A DNA stretch of 64,000 nucleotides from Fusobacterium sp. SYSU M8D902 (GTDB lineage: Bacteria > Fusobacteriota > Fusobacteriia > Fusobacteriales > Fusobacteriaceae), in assembly GCF_040199715.1 (NCBI RefSeq), contig NZ_JBEFNA010000001.1, forward strand, positions 1 through 64,000, given 5' to 3'. The notes beneath the pieces were generated by a model. The model searched no databases and had not been told where the DNA came from. It was given only the letters and a program-made list of their open reading frames with translations. The position numbers and the translations under genes are program-made. Each line of letters starts with the position of its first letter. Position 1 is the stretch's first letter. Below, one piece after another: positions 17,102-25,728 of this stretch.

Positions 17102-18595
17102 CTATTTATATGCTTTGTAAAGACGGTGCTCACTCTCTATATCAAATAAAAATCCTTTAATATCTTTTTGTAAACCAACATTATCATAAGGATTTGCCAA
17201 AACAAATATAGGTAGTTCTTCCTGTACTATATCTTGAATCTCACAGTAATATTTGTTTCTCTCCTCTTGATCTGTACTCTTTCTAGCTAAGTCTAATAAT
17301 TCATCAACTTTTGGATTACTAAAGAAACTTCTATTTCCTCCACTTCCGTGGTGTTTAGTATGTAATAGAGAGTATACAGCTGCATCACATTCTGGTGGAG
17401 TTGTCCAACCAAGAAGATATAGTTCTTGTTCTCCTCTTGATAACTTATCTAAATAAGCTCCCCACTCTATTATTTCAACTTCAACATCTATTCCTATCTG
17501 TTTCAACTGATCTTGTAAAATAACAGCAATATTTTTTCTAGTTCCAGAGTCATTCAATGTTATCTTTATTTTAAATCCATTAGGATATCCAGCTTTAGTT
17601 AAAAGTTCCTTAGCCATATTAATATTTTGTTCATATCTTCTAGCATTAGCATTGTATCCTGGAACTCCTGGTGGAACAATTGAATTGGCTGGAGTAGCAG
17701 AACCTAAATAAACAGCATCTATTAAACTAGGTATATTGATGGCATAGGCAATTGCTTCTCTCACTTCTTTTTTACTTAGTGGCTCTTTCTTAGTATTAAA
17801 TCCTAGATAATTTATACTTAAAGCTGGTTGCTCCATTAAGACTAACTCTGGGTTACTCTTAATAAATTGTAGATCGATAGGATCAATCTCATAAGCTATA
17901 TCAGCCTCTTTTGTTTCTAGAGCAATAATTCTGTTTGTAGGTTCTGTAATAGTTCTGAAAACTATATTTTCAGTAACTGGTTTCCCTCCAAAATAATTTG
18001 GATTTGCTTTTAATTCAACTCTATCTCCATATTTCCATGAAACAAACTCATATGGTCCTGTTCCTACTGGATGTAGGGCATAATCTTTACCAGCAGATTT
18101 TACTGTCTCTTCATCTAAGATAGAAGATCCTTTATGTGATAAAAAATTAATAAGTGGACCAAATGGTTGTTTAGTAGTTATCTTGACTGTGTAATCATCA
18201 ATAGCTTCAACTTTGTCTATATCTCCAAAAAAACTCATAAGAGTTGGAGCTTCTTTAGCTCTATTCAAACTAAAAACGACATCATTTGCCTTAAAGTCAT
18301 TTCCATTATGAAATTTTATATCTTTTTTTAAGTGTATTAATAATGTAAGTGGGTCTACCTGCTCCCAAGAGTTTGCAAGAGCTGGAACTAAATTCCCTTT
18401 TTGATCTCTCTGAAAAAGGGTATCATAGATATTAACCATAATTCTGTATGACGGAACATCATTACTTGCAATAGGATCCATAGTCTTTGCCTCTGCTCCC
18501 TGTGCTACTATCAATGTGTCCTTATCACTGGCAATTGCTACTGTTGATAATAATGTTAAACATGTAATTAATAGTGTAGATACTTTTCTTTTCAT
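17102..18595 (-). CDS. Family-5 ABC transporter substrate-binding protein (peptide type)
   Basis: A 497-residue periplasmic protein. Residues 1-22 are a signal peptide without a lipobox cysteine. The mature part begins DTLIVAQGAEAKTMDP, typical of DppA/OppA-type family-5 proteins, followed by LTLLIHLKKDIKFHNG and later GTGPYEFVSWKYGD. It should capture di- or oligopeptides or a similar ligand for an ABC importer. No permease or ATPase genes are adjacent, so it is an orphan receptor. It has its own promoter and terminator. Confidence 0.92.
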   Translation of the reverse strand: MKRKVSTLLITCLTLLSTVAIASDKDTLIVAQGAEAKTMDPIASNDVPSYRIMVNIYDTLFQRDQKGNLVPALANSWEQVDPLTLLIHLKKDIKFHNGNDFKANDVVFSLNRAKEAPTLMSFFGDIDKVEAIDDYTVKITTKQPFGPLINFLSHKGSSILDEETVKSAGKDYALHPVGTGPYEFVSWKYGDRVELKANPNYFGGKPVTENIVFRTITEPTNRIIALETKEADIAYEIDPIDLQFIKSNPELVLMEQPALSINYLGFNTKKEPLSKKEVREAIAYAINIPSLIDAVYLGSATPANSIVPPGVPGYNANARRYEQNINMAKELLTKAGYPNGFKIKITLNDSGTRKNIAVILQDQLKQIGIDVEVEIIEWGAYLDKLSRGEQELYLLGWTTPPECDAAVYSLLHTKHHGSGGNRSFFSNPKVDELLDLARKSTDQEERNKYYCEIQDIVQEELPIFVLANPYDNVGLQKDIKGFLFDIESEHRLYKAYK

Positions 18596-18639
18596 ATTCC
18601 TTCCCCCTTGAAATATTTTATCTAAACTTATTATAATAC

Positions 18640-18667
18640 ATTATATAACATTATTTCTGATTTTCAA
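18640..18667 (-). promoter_or_regulatory. Candidate promoter of the binding-protein gene
   Basis: Minus strand TTGAAA (18662-18667) and TATAAT (18640-18645) are spaced by 16 bases, 45 bases upstream of the ATG. A TTGACT also overlaps the -35 region. Confidence 0.6.
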
Positions 18668-18696
18668 GTCAAAATATTTTTATTTTAAACACTTTT

Positions 18697-21600
18697 TTAT
18701 TTTCCAGTGCCATCAATATCAACTATAACTTGAATCTCTCCCGTATATTGTCCAGGTTTTGTATTCTTTTCTACCTTTGCTGAAGCTCCTAGTAAGAATG
18801 AGCTTTCTCCATTCCCATTATTTTTTGATTCTGAAATTTTTATATTTTCTAATTTTAGATTATCCATTCCATTTTTTATAGTTCCTGTTGATGAAGCAAC
18901 ACTAAACTTTAAATTAGCATTACTTGGATTTTTTACTTTAAATAATTTTTCTTTTCTATACTCATTTAAATTAGAAGTATAAACCATATTTCCAAAATCT
19001 AACGTATTATCTCCAGTTAATTCAAAAGAATTCTTTTGGTTAGTAATTGTTAATGTTGTTTGACCTAAGAAGATATCTTTATAATATCCTTCAATTTTAT
19101 ATTCTATTGGTTTTATATTCTCTGTTTTTTTCTTTATAAAAAAACCATTATTATCAAACCCTATATTGTTATCAAGAAATTCTGTACATTCTATTTTAAC
19201 TCCAATATTGTTAACTGAGACTTCTTTTACTTCATTTCCATCTTTTGTAACCTTTAATTTTGTTATTATATTTTTATTAAATAAATTACTTTTTATATAA
19301 GTTTTCCAATAAAATAATTTTCCATTTTCTAAAGTTACATCTTGTCCTGTGGTTGTAATATTCTCTGGATCATTCCAGATTCCTAATCCATTTATTGACC
19401 ACTTTGATAAATCTACCTTTGCTGTTGTATTTTTAGCAACTTCTCCTATTGATTCTACCTTTACATCACCTCTATATATTTTACCATCTGATCCTATTAG
19501 TTTAATACTAGCACTATAATTTCCTATATGTATATTATTTGGTATATATATAGCTATTTTTTCATTAAAATTGGATATATTTATATCAATAGGAATAGCT
19601 ACTTTCCCAAAAGAAGTTAAGAAAATTTTATATTTATATCCATTTATTCCATTTTCATGTCCAATACTACTATTTCCATTAACTATTGCATCAACAACTT
19701 GAACTGAAGATGAAGAAAGTCTATCTATATTAAAATTATTTACTTTTATTAAATCAGAATAATCCTTTTTATTAGAATTATTGAATTCTTGACTAGATAA
19801 AAGATTTCCATATATCCAACGATTTAAAATTCTATGGTCAATGGTAAATTTTTTATTTCCAATATCTTTAAAAGAATTTTTCTGATTAGTAATATTTAGA
19901 TTCATCTCTCCTAAATAATTATCATAAAAATATCCTTTTACTATATATCTTATAGATTCACTTGACATATTTTTTTTATATATATTAATAGTACCTTCTC
20001 CCCAATTGTTATTAACTATTTCTATAGCATTATTTTTAAGTTCTACTCTAACTGTTCCAAAAGGATCTTGTTTAATTACTCGTTCGTTCTCATATGTATT
20101 AGTTTTTACTTCTAAAGTTGTTATCAAAGTTCCATACTCACCAGTTCCTCCACTACCTTTACCTACTACAGATGAAAAAGGAAAAAATTTATCTCCTGAA
20201 TAATCTTCACTATTAAAAAGTTTATCAAAATTTAATGCATTAGTTTCTGATATTGGATATTTAGATAAATCTAAGTTTCCATACCTTACTTGAGCTGCTT
20301 TTCCAACAAATGTTAAATTTATCATTCCATTATATTTTGCTTTATTGCCTATTAACTTAATATTTATTTTCGCTTTATAATTTTCATTTTTAATATTATT
20401 TATATATATAGCCATATTATCTATAAAGTTACCACTATTATTACCTATAGGAATAGCTATTTTATTCCCTTCATTAAGAGAAAAAATACGATATTTTTTC
20501 CCATTCATCCATTTCTCTTCAGTAGAAGTTTGTCCATTTACTATTATATTAGTAATTTCTTCATTTTTAATTAAATCATTTCTAAAAAAACCTTGTGTTA
20601 TATGAGCAACTCTTCTAAAATTTAACCTTTTGTTCTCATTATTTTTTATTGCATATCCATCTCCAAATATCCAATACTTACTAATTCTAGAATCATTTTG
20701 GAATTCTGCATATCCTAAATCATATTCTGGAATATTTGTTCCTCCCGAATTTCCTGAGTCTGGTGATGTTCCTCCACCATCTCCTATTCCATTTGTTATG
20801 TTTAAATTTAAAACTCCTAACAAAACATGATAATCTCTACCAGAATACACTTTAATAGTATATCTCTTATTCCCTACATTTTCACGCAACTTTTTAATTG
20901 TAAAATTAAGTCTATCTCCATAAGCAGAATCCCATTCATGATAATAATTAAATTCATACTCATCAGCTACTGTTACTTTAAATTTAGGATAGATTGAAGG
21001 TCCTACAACACCTGAATCTCCCACTTTTCTATTATTTTCTTCTACTGTCATTACTGATGCTATGACATTTGCATGTTTATTTTCGTATATTGGAATAGAA
21101 TCAACTTGAGTATATAAGCAAGTAAGAAAGTTTCTTTCTCTTCTGTCAAATTTTCCATTAATGTTAACAGTATTACCCACAAGTACTTTTGTCATATCAA
21201 TATTTTCATGTGCAGTAAATGTTCTTATATCATCACCAGCATGTTTTATTACTGTTCTATAATGATAGTTTCTAGTATCAGTATGTCTAGCACCAACTCT
21301 AAATTCTTGAAATTTATCAAATCCTCCATAATAATTTTGAGGTATCTTAATTGCTGGTACTACATCAAAAAAATCATTACTAATCACATCACGACCTTCT
21401 GCTATATATTTTAAAGAATTCGATTTCTTTAAAATTAAACCAAAGTTTCCATTTTTATTATAAAAATAGTCTCCTGAACGTGAAGTTTGTTCCAAACTTG
21501 AAATATAAAAAGAAGTTTCCTCAACAGTTCCATAAGTATCTCTGGTAATCTGAACTGTATTCTTTAATGGAATTGTAAGATCAAACCCATTACCTTTTCC

Positions 21601-22191
21601 ATTTTTTCCTATAAATAATTCTCCTTGACTTATTTTATTAAAGTTAGAATTATATAAATTCCCAAAATGTACTCTTCCATCTAGATATATATAAGCATTT
21701 CCAATATCAGTACTATCATAATTCATATAATTATTCTCATATACTCTCTTTATTTTATCCTGCTCTTTTACAGCTATATATATTTTCTTTGAATCACTAG
21801 GTTTATCAACTTTTAATTTAGTTTTTTCAGTTTGATTTTCTAATGAAAATGTTGTTAAATTTTTATTTAATTTTAATGTTCTATGTTCCTGTATTTTATT
21901 AACATCATCTGTTACAAAAATATTCTCTTCTAATTCAACTTTTTCTGGAAGTTCAAACTCCAACTTCCCATCTCTCTCTATTCCAGTAATTGGAATAGGA
22001 TTTATCTTTGTTACAGAGATATTCATCTCTCCATGCTCTCTATTTTTTAAACTCTCTATAGTTGTCACTTCTTTTTTAGGGTTATTTATAATCAGTTCAT
22101 TGGGAACTTTTTCATTTTCTACATTTGAAAAAGATGTTATTCCTAATATAACCATAAAAAAAGACATCAGAATAAGTAAATATTTTTTCAT
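18697..22191 (-). CDS. Large modular secreted surface protein, candidate fimbrial tip adhesin
   Basis: An 1164-residue protein with a signal peptide (residues 1-22), not recognised as a named family. It is built of repeated modules: the phrase YKI/YIV...GYY..LG...LNITNQKNSF recurs near residues 770 and 1050, with a related LLGVLNLNITNG near 467 that runs into a Gly/Ser linker. Module length is about 280-300 residues. The last ~103 residues (from LDFGNMVYTS to the end) look like a fimbrial or DUF4402-type beta domain ending in PGQYTGEIQVIVDID. It is the last gene of the chaperone-usher-like operon, 12 bases after a one-domain chaperone. A role as tip adhesin is inferred from size, secretion and position. 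Confidence 0.7.
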   Translation of the reverse strand: MKKYLLILMSFFMVILGITSFSNVENEKVPNELIINNPKKEVTTIESLKNREHGEMNISVTKINPIPITGIERDGKLEFELPEKVELEENIFVTDDVNKIQEHRTLKLNKNLTTFSLENQTEKTKLKVDKPSDSKKIYIAVKEQDKIKRVYENNYMNYDSTDIGNAYIYLDGRVHFGNLYNSNFNKISQGELFIGKNGKGNGFDLTIPLKNTVQITRDTYGTVEETSFYISSLEQTSRSGDYFYNKNGNFGLILKKSNSLKYIAEGRDVISNDFFDVVPAIKIPQNYYGGFDKFQEFRVGARHTDTRNYHYRTVIKHAGDDIRTFTAHENIDMTKVLVGNTVNINGKFDRRERNFLTCLYTQVDSIPIYENKHANVIASVMTVEENNRKVGDSGVVGPSIYPKFKVTVADEYEFNYYHEWDSAYGDRLNFTIKKLRENVGNKRYTIKVYSGRDYHVLLGVLNLNITNGIGDGGGTSPDSGNSGGTNIPEYDLGYAEFQNDSRISKYWIFGDGYAIKNNENKRLNFRRVAHITQGFFRNDLIKNEEITNIIVNGQTSTEEKWMNGKKYRIFSLNEGNKIAIPIGNNSGNFIDNMAIYINNIKNENYKAKINIKLIGNKAKYNGMINLTFVGKAAQVRYGNLDLSKYPISETNALNFDKLFNSEDYSGDKFFPFSSVVGKGSGGTGEYGTLITTLEVKTNTYENERVIKQDPFGTVRVELKNNAIEIVNNNWGEGTINIYKKNMSSESIRYIVKGYFYDNYLGEMNLNITNQKNSFKDIGNKKFTIDHRILNRWIYGNLLSSQEFNNSNKKDYSDLIKVNNFNIDRLSSSSVQVVDAIVNGNSSIGHENGINGYKYKIFLTSFGKVAIPIDINISNFNEKIAIYIPNNIHIGNYSASIKLIGSDGKIYRGDVKVESIGEVAKNTTAKVDLSKWSINGLGIWNDPENITTTGQDVTLENGKLFYWKTYIKSNLFNKNIITKLKVTKDGNEVKEVSVNNIGVKIECTEFLDNNIGFDNNGFFIKKKTENIKPIEYKIEGYYKDIFLGQTTLTITNQKNSFELTGDNTLDFGNMVYTSNLNEYRKEKLFKVKNPSNANLKFSVASSTGTIKNGMDNLKLENIKISESKNNGNGESSFLLGASAKVEKNTKPGQYTGEIQVIVDIDGTGK

Positions 22192-22203
22192 CTATCCTCC
22201 TCG

Positions 22204-22578
22204 CTAAATAACTGTATACTTCTGTTTTATTCTAAACATCATATTTGTTTTCACTTTTTTAGTTTCTGTTAACATTTTTTGATCTATCAGTAACTGATAT
22301 ATATGATCCCCTTTTTTCTTATTTCCATTTACTGTAATTGTAAATGTTTTTTCAGTATTAGGGGCTATATATAGAGTTTTTGGTGAAACTGATACATTTT
22401 TATCTCCATATATATCTAATTTATAACCATATGTATTTTCACTTTTATTATTTATAGTAAATACCTTCGTTTCTGTTTTTCCAGCAATTACTTCCTTACT
22501 AAAATCTATAGAATCTATCTCAAAAGCAAAAGAAACAATAGATATTATAAAGAAAAATATAAATTTCAATACTCTCAT
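22204..22578 (-). CDS. One-domain periplasmic fimbrial chaperone-like protein
   Basis: A 124-residue secreted protein: a signal peptide (cut near SFAF), then one immunoglobulin-like domain. The pattern IDFSKEVIAGKTETKVFTINN, then SVSPKTLYIAPNTEKTFTIT, matches the N-terminal half of PapD-type chaperones. The second chaperone domain is absent. The start overlaps the WG-repeat gene stop (ATGA), so it is coupled to it. It may serve as a dedicated chaperone or as a structural subunit for the large surface protein encoded just downstream. Confidence 0.65.
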   Translation of the reverse strand: MRVLKFIFFFIISIVSFAFEIDSIDFSKEVIAGKTETKVFTINNKSENTYGYKLDIYGDKNVSVSPKTLYIAPNTEKTFTITVNGNKKKGDHIYQLLIDQKMLTETKKVKTNMMFRIKQKYTVI

Positions 22579-23828
22579 TTATTGATCTCCTCCTTTAAAA
22601 TTATCTCTATATTACTCTCTTTATTCAATAAAATTATATCCTCATTAATATATAGTAATTCTGATTTTTTTACTGTTAAAATAGTATCTCCTTTTTGATT
22701 TATTACATCTACATTCTCATTTTCTCTATATCCCAAATAGTAGTTATTACAATACTGTACTTTATCATATATCTCTGCTGTTTCCTTTATCTCAGGAATA
22801 ATAAGAGCATTCAATCCTTTTTCTAATGTCCCACCTACAAAAACATCCTTTGTTATAGGAGAAATATAGTCATATTTTAGTGTTACCTTTTTCTCAAAAT
22901 CCTTTACACTTGCTATTCCGTATCTCTCATTTTCAGCAACTATTATGTAATTTCCATCAACTCTAGGACTTAATTCCTCATATGTAGTATTACTTATTTC
23001 AAATGTCTCTAAATCTAATATTCCAAAACGATTATCTTTTTCGTAGATTAGATAATCACTCAAAGAAGGGTAGATTGTATCAACTAAAAGTGATTTTTTC
23101 TCTTTGAAATCTGTATATCCCTGTGAATCCTTTACTAAAATATTCCCATTCTTATGAAGATATATCTCATCATAGATAAAAGGAACTACAATTTCATTAT
23201 TTTTATTAATAACTCCATATTTCTTTCCATTGTATGCTATTACAAGTTTATTTTTAAAGGAAAATAAAAATATATAATTTCCAGATATTACCTCTTCCAA
23301 TTTCTCATTTAAATATCCATGTAAAGAGTTGTCAATTATATGTATATTTCTATCTTCATCCATTGGGTATATCTCTTCATACTGTTTTAAAATCTCTCTT
23401 TTCTCCAAAGATATCAAGTAAGAAAGTTTACCTCTCTTTCCAATTATGACATCTTTTAATCCAGAAGCTGTTATTGAATCATAAATTGGTTTAAATATCA
23501 CTTTAAATTCTTTATTCACCACTCCATATTTGCTATTTTCTTGTATGATATAGTTATTTTCTACCTCACTAACTATCAAATAATCTAATTTTTTTAACTC
23601 TCTATCTTTCAAATTATAGCAATATGATCTCTCTTCATCTGAAAAAATAATATACTCTTCGTTTATAGATACAAAGGATATATTTTCATATTTTTTATCC
23701 AATTTCTCTTTCTTTATTTTAATTACTTTAATCTCTTTTTGTTTATCTTTATAAACATTAAAACTCCAACACCCTAATAATATAACTAATATACTAAATA
23801 TTAATATTATAAGAGTTTTTCTCTTCAT
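22575..23828 (-). CDS. WG-repeat protein with N-terminal membrane anchor
   Basis: A 417-residue protein. Residues 5-25 form one hydrophobic segment (LIILIFSILVILLGCWSF), a possible uncleaved anchor; a cysteine occurs here but the lipobox fit is poor. The rest is built of WG/YG-type repeats, for example KYGVVNKEFKVIFKPIYDSI, KYGVINKNNEIVVPFIYDEI and RFGILDLETFEISNTTYEEL. WG repeats form beta-rich surfaces thought to bind proteins or sugars. It lies inside the fimbrial operon between the two one-domain chaperones, an unusual place for this fold. Confidence 0.75.
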   Translation of the reverse strand: MKRKTLIILIFSILVILLGCWSFNVYKDKQKEIKVIKIKKEKLDKKYENISFVSINEEYIIFSDEERSYCYNLKDRELKKLDYLIVSEVENNYIIQENSKYGVVNKEFKVIFKPIYDSITASGLKDVIIGKRGKLSYLISLEKREILKQYEEIYPMDEDRNIHIIDNSLHGYLNEKLEEVISGNYIFLFSFKNKLVIAYNGKKYGVINKNNEIVVPFIYDEIYLHKNGNILVKDSQGYTDFKEKKSLLVDTIYPSLSDYLIYEKDNRFGILDLETFEISNTTYEELSPRVDGNYIIVAENERYGIASVKDFEKKVTLKYDYISPITKDVFVGGTLEKGLNALIIPEIKETAEIYDKVQYCNNYYLGYRENENVDVINQKGDTILTVKKSELLYINEDIILLNKESNIEIILKEEINK

Positions 23829-23845
23829 CTCTATCCTCCTTACTA

Positions 23846-24265
23846 CTAATCTATATATCCTTTCAGTTTTAACTTTAACATTGTCATTACTTTCACTCTG
23901 CTTTCATCTTCATCTCTAGTCTTTTTTACACTCTCTATCTCTTTTATAACCAAGTTTGAATTATACTCTCCTGCTGGAGTTCCAGTTGGAGCTTTTACTG
24001 AAAGCTTTATTGTTTTTTCCTCTAAAGGTTTTAATGATATACTCTTTGGATATATCTTTATCCAATCTGTCATTGATTTTTTACCCTCAATATCCTCAAG
24101 GTACACTCTATATTTTATATCTCTTTGAGTTCTATTATATAGTGTGAACTCCTCATACGTTTCCTCTTTTATACTCTTTTCAAACTTACTAGGATATATA
24201 TTTATGTATCCTAAAGCATTTATACTCATCAATAAAAGAATTAAAATATACATTATCTTTTTCAT
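23846..24265 (-). CDS. One-domain periplasmic fimbrial chaperone-like protein
   Basis: A 139-residue secreted protein with a signal peptide (cut near NALG). A single Ig-like domain follows: INIYPSKFEKSIKEETYEEF, WIKIYPKSISLKPLEEKTIK, then TPAGEYNSNLVIKE. This resembles the first domain of fimbrial chaperones and the DUF916-like COG1470 group. A basic C-terminal stretch follows (KVMTMLKLKLKGYID). It overlaps the LysM gene by one base (TAATG). It is a paralogue-like partner of the 124-residue protein 1.3 kb downstream. Confidence 0.65.
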   Translation of the reverse strand: MKKIMYILILLLMSINALGYINIYPSKFEKSIKEETYEEFTLYNRTQRDIKYRVYLEDIEGKKSMTDWIKIYPKSISLKPLEEKTIKLSVKAPTGTPAGEYNSNLVIKEIESVKKTRDEDESRVKVMTMLKLKLKGYID

Positions 24266-24567
24266 TAGTTATCCTTTATAATTATAATTTTTTGACCTAC
24301 TTGAATTAAATTAATATTTTTTATATTATTGTCAAAAGCTATTTTTCTTACTGCAGTTTTATATTTTTTAGCTAGCTTACTAAGAGTATCTCCACTTTTA
24401 ACTTTATACTCTACTACTGATTTTTCAATCTCTTTAATACTCTTTTTATCTTTTTTTACTAAAATCTTTATAATTCCACTCTTATTTTCTATATCAAACT
24501 TCAAATTTTCACCAGCAAATACCAAAGTTGTCATTATTGAAATTCCTATCACTATTTTTTTTAACAT
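24265..24567 (-). CDS. Secreted LysM-domain protein
   Basis: About 100 residues: signal peptide ([17 protein letters not shown]), a short basic linker, then one C-terminal LysM domain beginning [20 protein letters not shown] and ending [13 protein letters not shown]. LysM binds peptidoglycan. The ATG at 24565-24567 gives a canonical signal peptide; the frame stays open to a TTG at 24612, but AAAGGAG lies just inside that extension, so the exact start is uncertain. Within the fimbrial operon it could fix part of the machine to the cell wall (inference). Confidence 0.75.
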   Translation of the reverse strand: MLKKIVIGISIMTTLVFAGENLKFDIENKSGIIKILVKKDKKSIKEIEKSVVEYKVKSGDTLSKLAKKYKTAVRKIAFDNNIKNINLIQVGQKIIIIKDN

Positions 24568-24635
24568 CTCAATTTTATTGTTTTTAATGATAAAAACAAA
24601 CTCTCCTTTCAAGTCAAAATTCCTTCTAATTTATC

Positions 24636-25109
24636 TTATAATTGATTTTTACTCTCTGTTTCCAAATTACTCATATCTTCAATTGGTTTACCATACTGCT
24701 CTATAATTATAGGTACTCTTCCTACATACTCTCCCTCTAATAGTTCAGCATCTATCATCTTATCATTTAAAGTTTTTCTTCTTAAAAGTGCATATATTTT
24801 CACTATCTTCTTCTTTTGAGTAATTTTAAACTCTTTTTCACTGTTCTCCATCATATATTTTTCTATTTTTAACCATCTTTTCTTATTTGTCATCAATCCT
24901 GTCTCTGGAAATTTTAAAATAAGTTTTTTATTAAAATCTTCCTCTAGTTTATCTGTGGCGATCTCTAAACTTCCCTCACCTACAATCAAATCACCAACGG
25001 CTCTAGTATTTACATTTTTAAATCTGATTGGCTCATGAATTTTGATTTTTATTTCACCATAAGAAAGTGTCCCCAAGATAAATAAACCAAAAACTATTAT
25101 TTTCTTCAT
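24636..25109 (-). CDS. Secreted fimbrial subunit-like protein
   Basis: A 157-residue protein with a signal peptide (cut near LSYG). The start at 25109 is set by GGAGG five bases before the ATG; a longer open frame upstream has no such site. The C-terminal part DAELLEGEYVGRVPIIIEQY resembles the matching segment of the main pilin candidate (VGREYIGRVNVKATG), suggesting a minor subunit of the same fold. No database family is recognised by eye. It is the first gene after the internal terminator at 25137-25162. Confidence 0.6.
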   Translation of the reverse strand: MKKIIVFGLFILGTLSYGEIKIKIHEPIRFKNVNTRAVGDLIVGEGSLEIATDKLEEDFNKKLILKFPETGLMTNKKRWLKIEKYMMENSEKEFKITQKKKIVKIYALLRRKTLNDKMIDAELLEGEYVGRVPIIIEQYGKPIEDMSNLETESKNQL

Positions 25110-25136
25110 TTTTTCCTCCATACATTCTATTATTAT

Positions 25137-25162
25137 AAAAAAAGGAGAGAGTTTCCCTCTCC
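25137..25162 (-). terminator. Internal terminator in the fimbrial operon
   Basis: On the minus strand a GGAGAG...CTCTCC stem (25157-25162 with 25144-25149) is followed by seven T residues, just after the stop of the upstream subunit gene. It has the full form of an intrinsic terminator yet lies within an operon, so it would lower expression of the five downstream genes. Confidence 0.65.
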
Positions 25163-25167
25163 TCTTT

Positions 25168-25704
25168 CTAATTTCCAACTTCAACTGTTACGTATACTTT
25201 TTTCTTATGAGTTCCTTCCTTACTTATTTTTTCACCATAAATTTTTACAGTATTATCCTTTGAAATTTTTTCGTTTATATACTGAGGAGAATATATATAT
25301 GTATCCATTTGTCCATCATTATCAATATCTAATATATTTTCACTATATTTTATTGAGTAATAATCTTTTTTCTCAGGTTTTCTATTTAATTCTATTTCAA
25401 ATGGAATCTCTGCAATTTGATCTCCAACAAGAACTGCATCAATATTTATATCTGATATAACTTCTAATGGAACGAACACATTAACTCTTGATTCCAACAT
25501 TACAGTATAGGTTTTTTCTAGCTTTCTAACTTCATCATTTTCTCTATTTTCTCCTTTTGTAGGAATAGCAGGAAGAAGAGGAATCATAGGGTATGTTCCT
25601 TCAATTGTTAATGGCGGAATATTTAACTCTGGAGAAACTGATTCTTGAGCCCAAGAACAAATTCCGTTGATTATTAAGAAAGCTATTATAAATATTCTAT
25701 TCAT
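25168..25704 (-). CDS. Secreted fimbrial subunit-like protein with Asp-rich motif
   Basis: A 178-residue secreted protein (signal peptide cut near SWAQ). After a Pro-rich segment (PPLTIEGTYPMIPLLPAIPT) comes a beta-rich domain with a calcium-loop-like motif DIDNDGQMDTYIYSPQY near residue 130 and a terminal strand HKKKVYVTVEVGN. No named family is recognised. The position directly after the usher (24 bases) and before another subunit-like gene suggests a minor pilin or adaptor. Confidence 0.55.
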   Translation of the reverse strand: MNRIFIIAFLIINGICSWAQESVSPELNIPPLTIEGTYPMIPLLPAIPTKGENRENDEVRKLEKTYTVMLESRVNVFVPLEVISDINIDAVLVGDQIAEIPFEIELNRKPEKKDYYSIKYSENILDIDNDGQMDTYIYSPQYINEKISKDNTVKIYGEKISKEGTHKKKVYVTVEVGN

Positions 25705-25728
25705 TTTCTTCTCATTTTCTCCTTTCTA

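Noticed and set aside
24329-24706. 125-residue plus-strand frame opposite the LysM gene
   Set aside because: Opposes two operon genes with good signals; hydrophobic composition comes from antisense of Lys/Glu-rich sequence.
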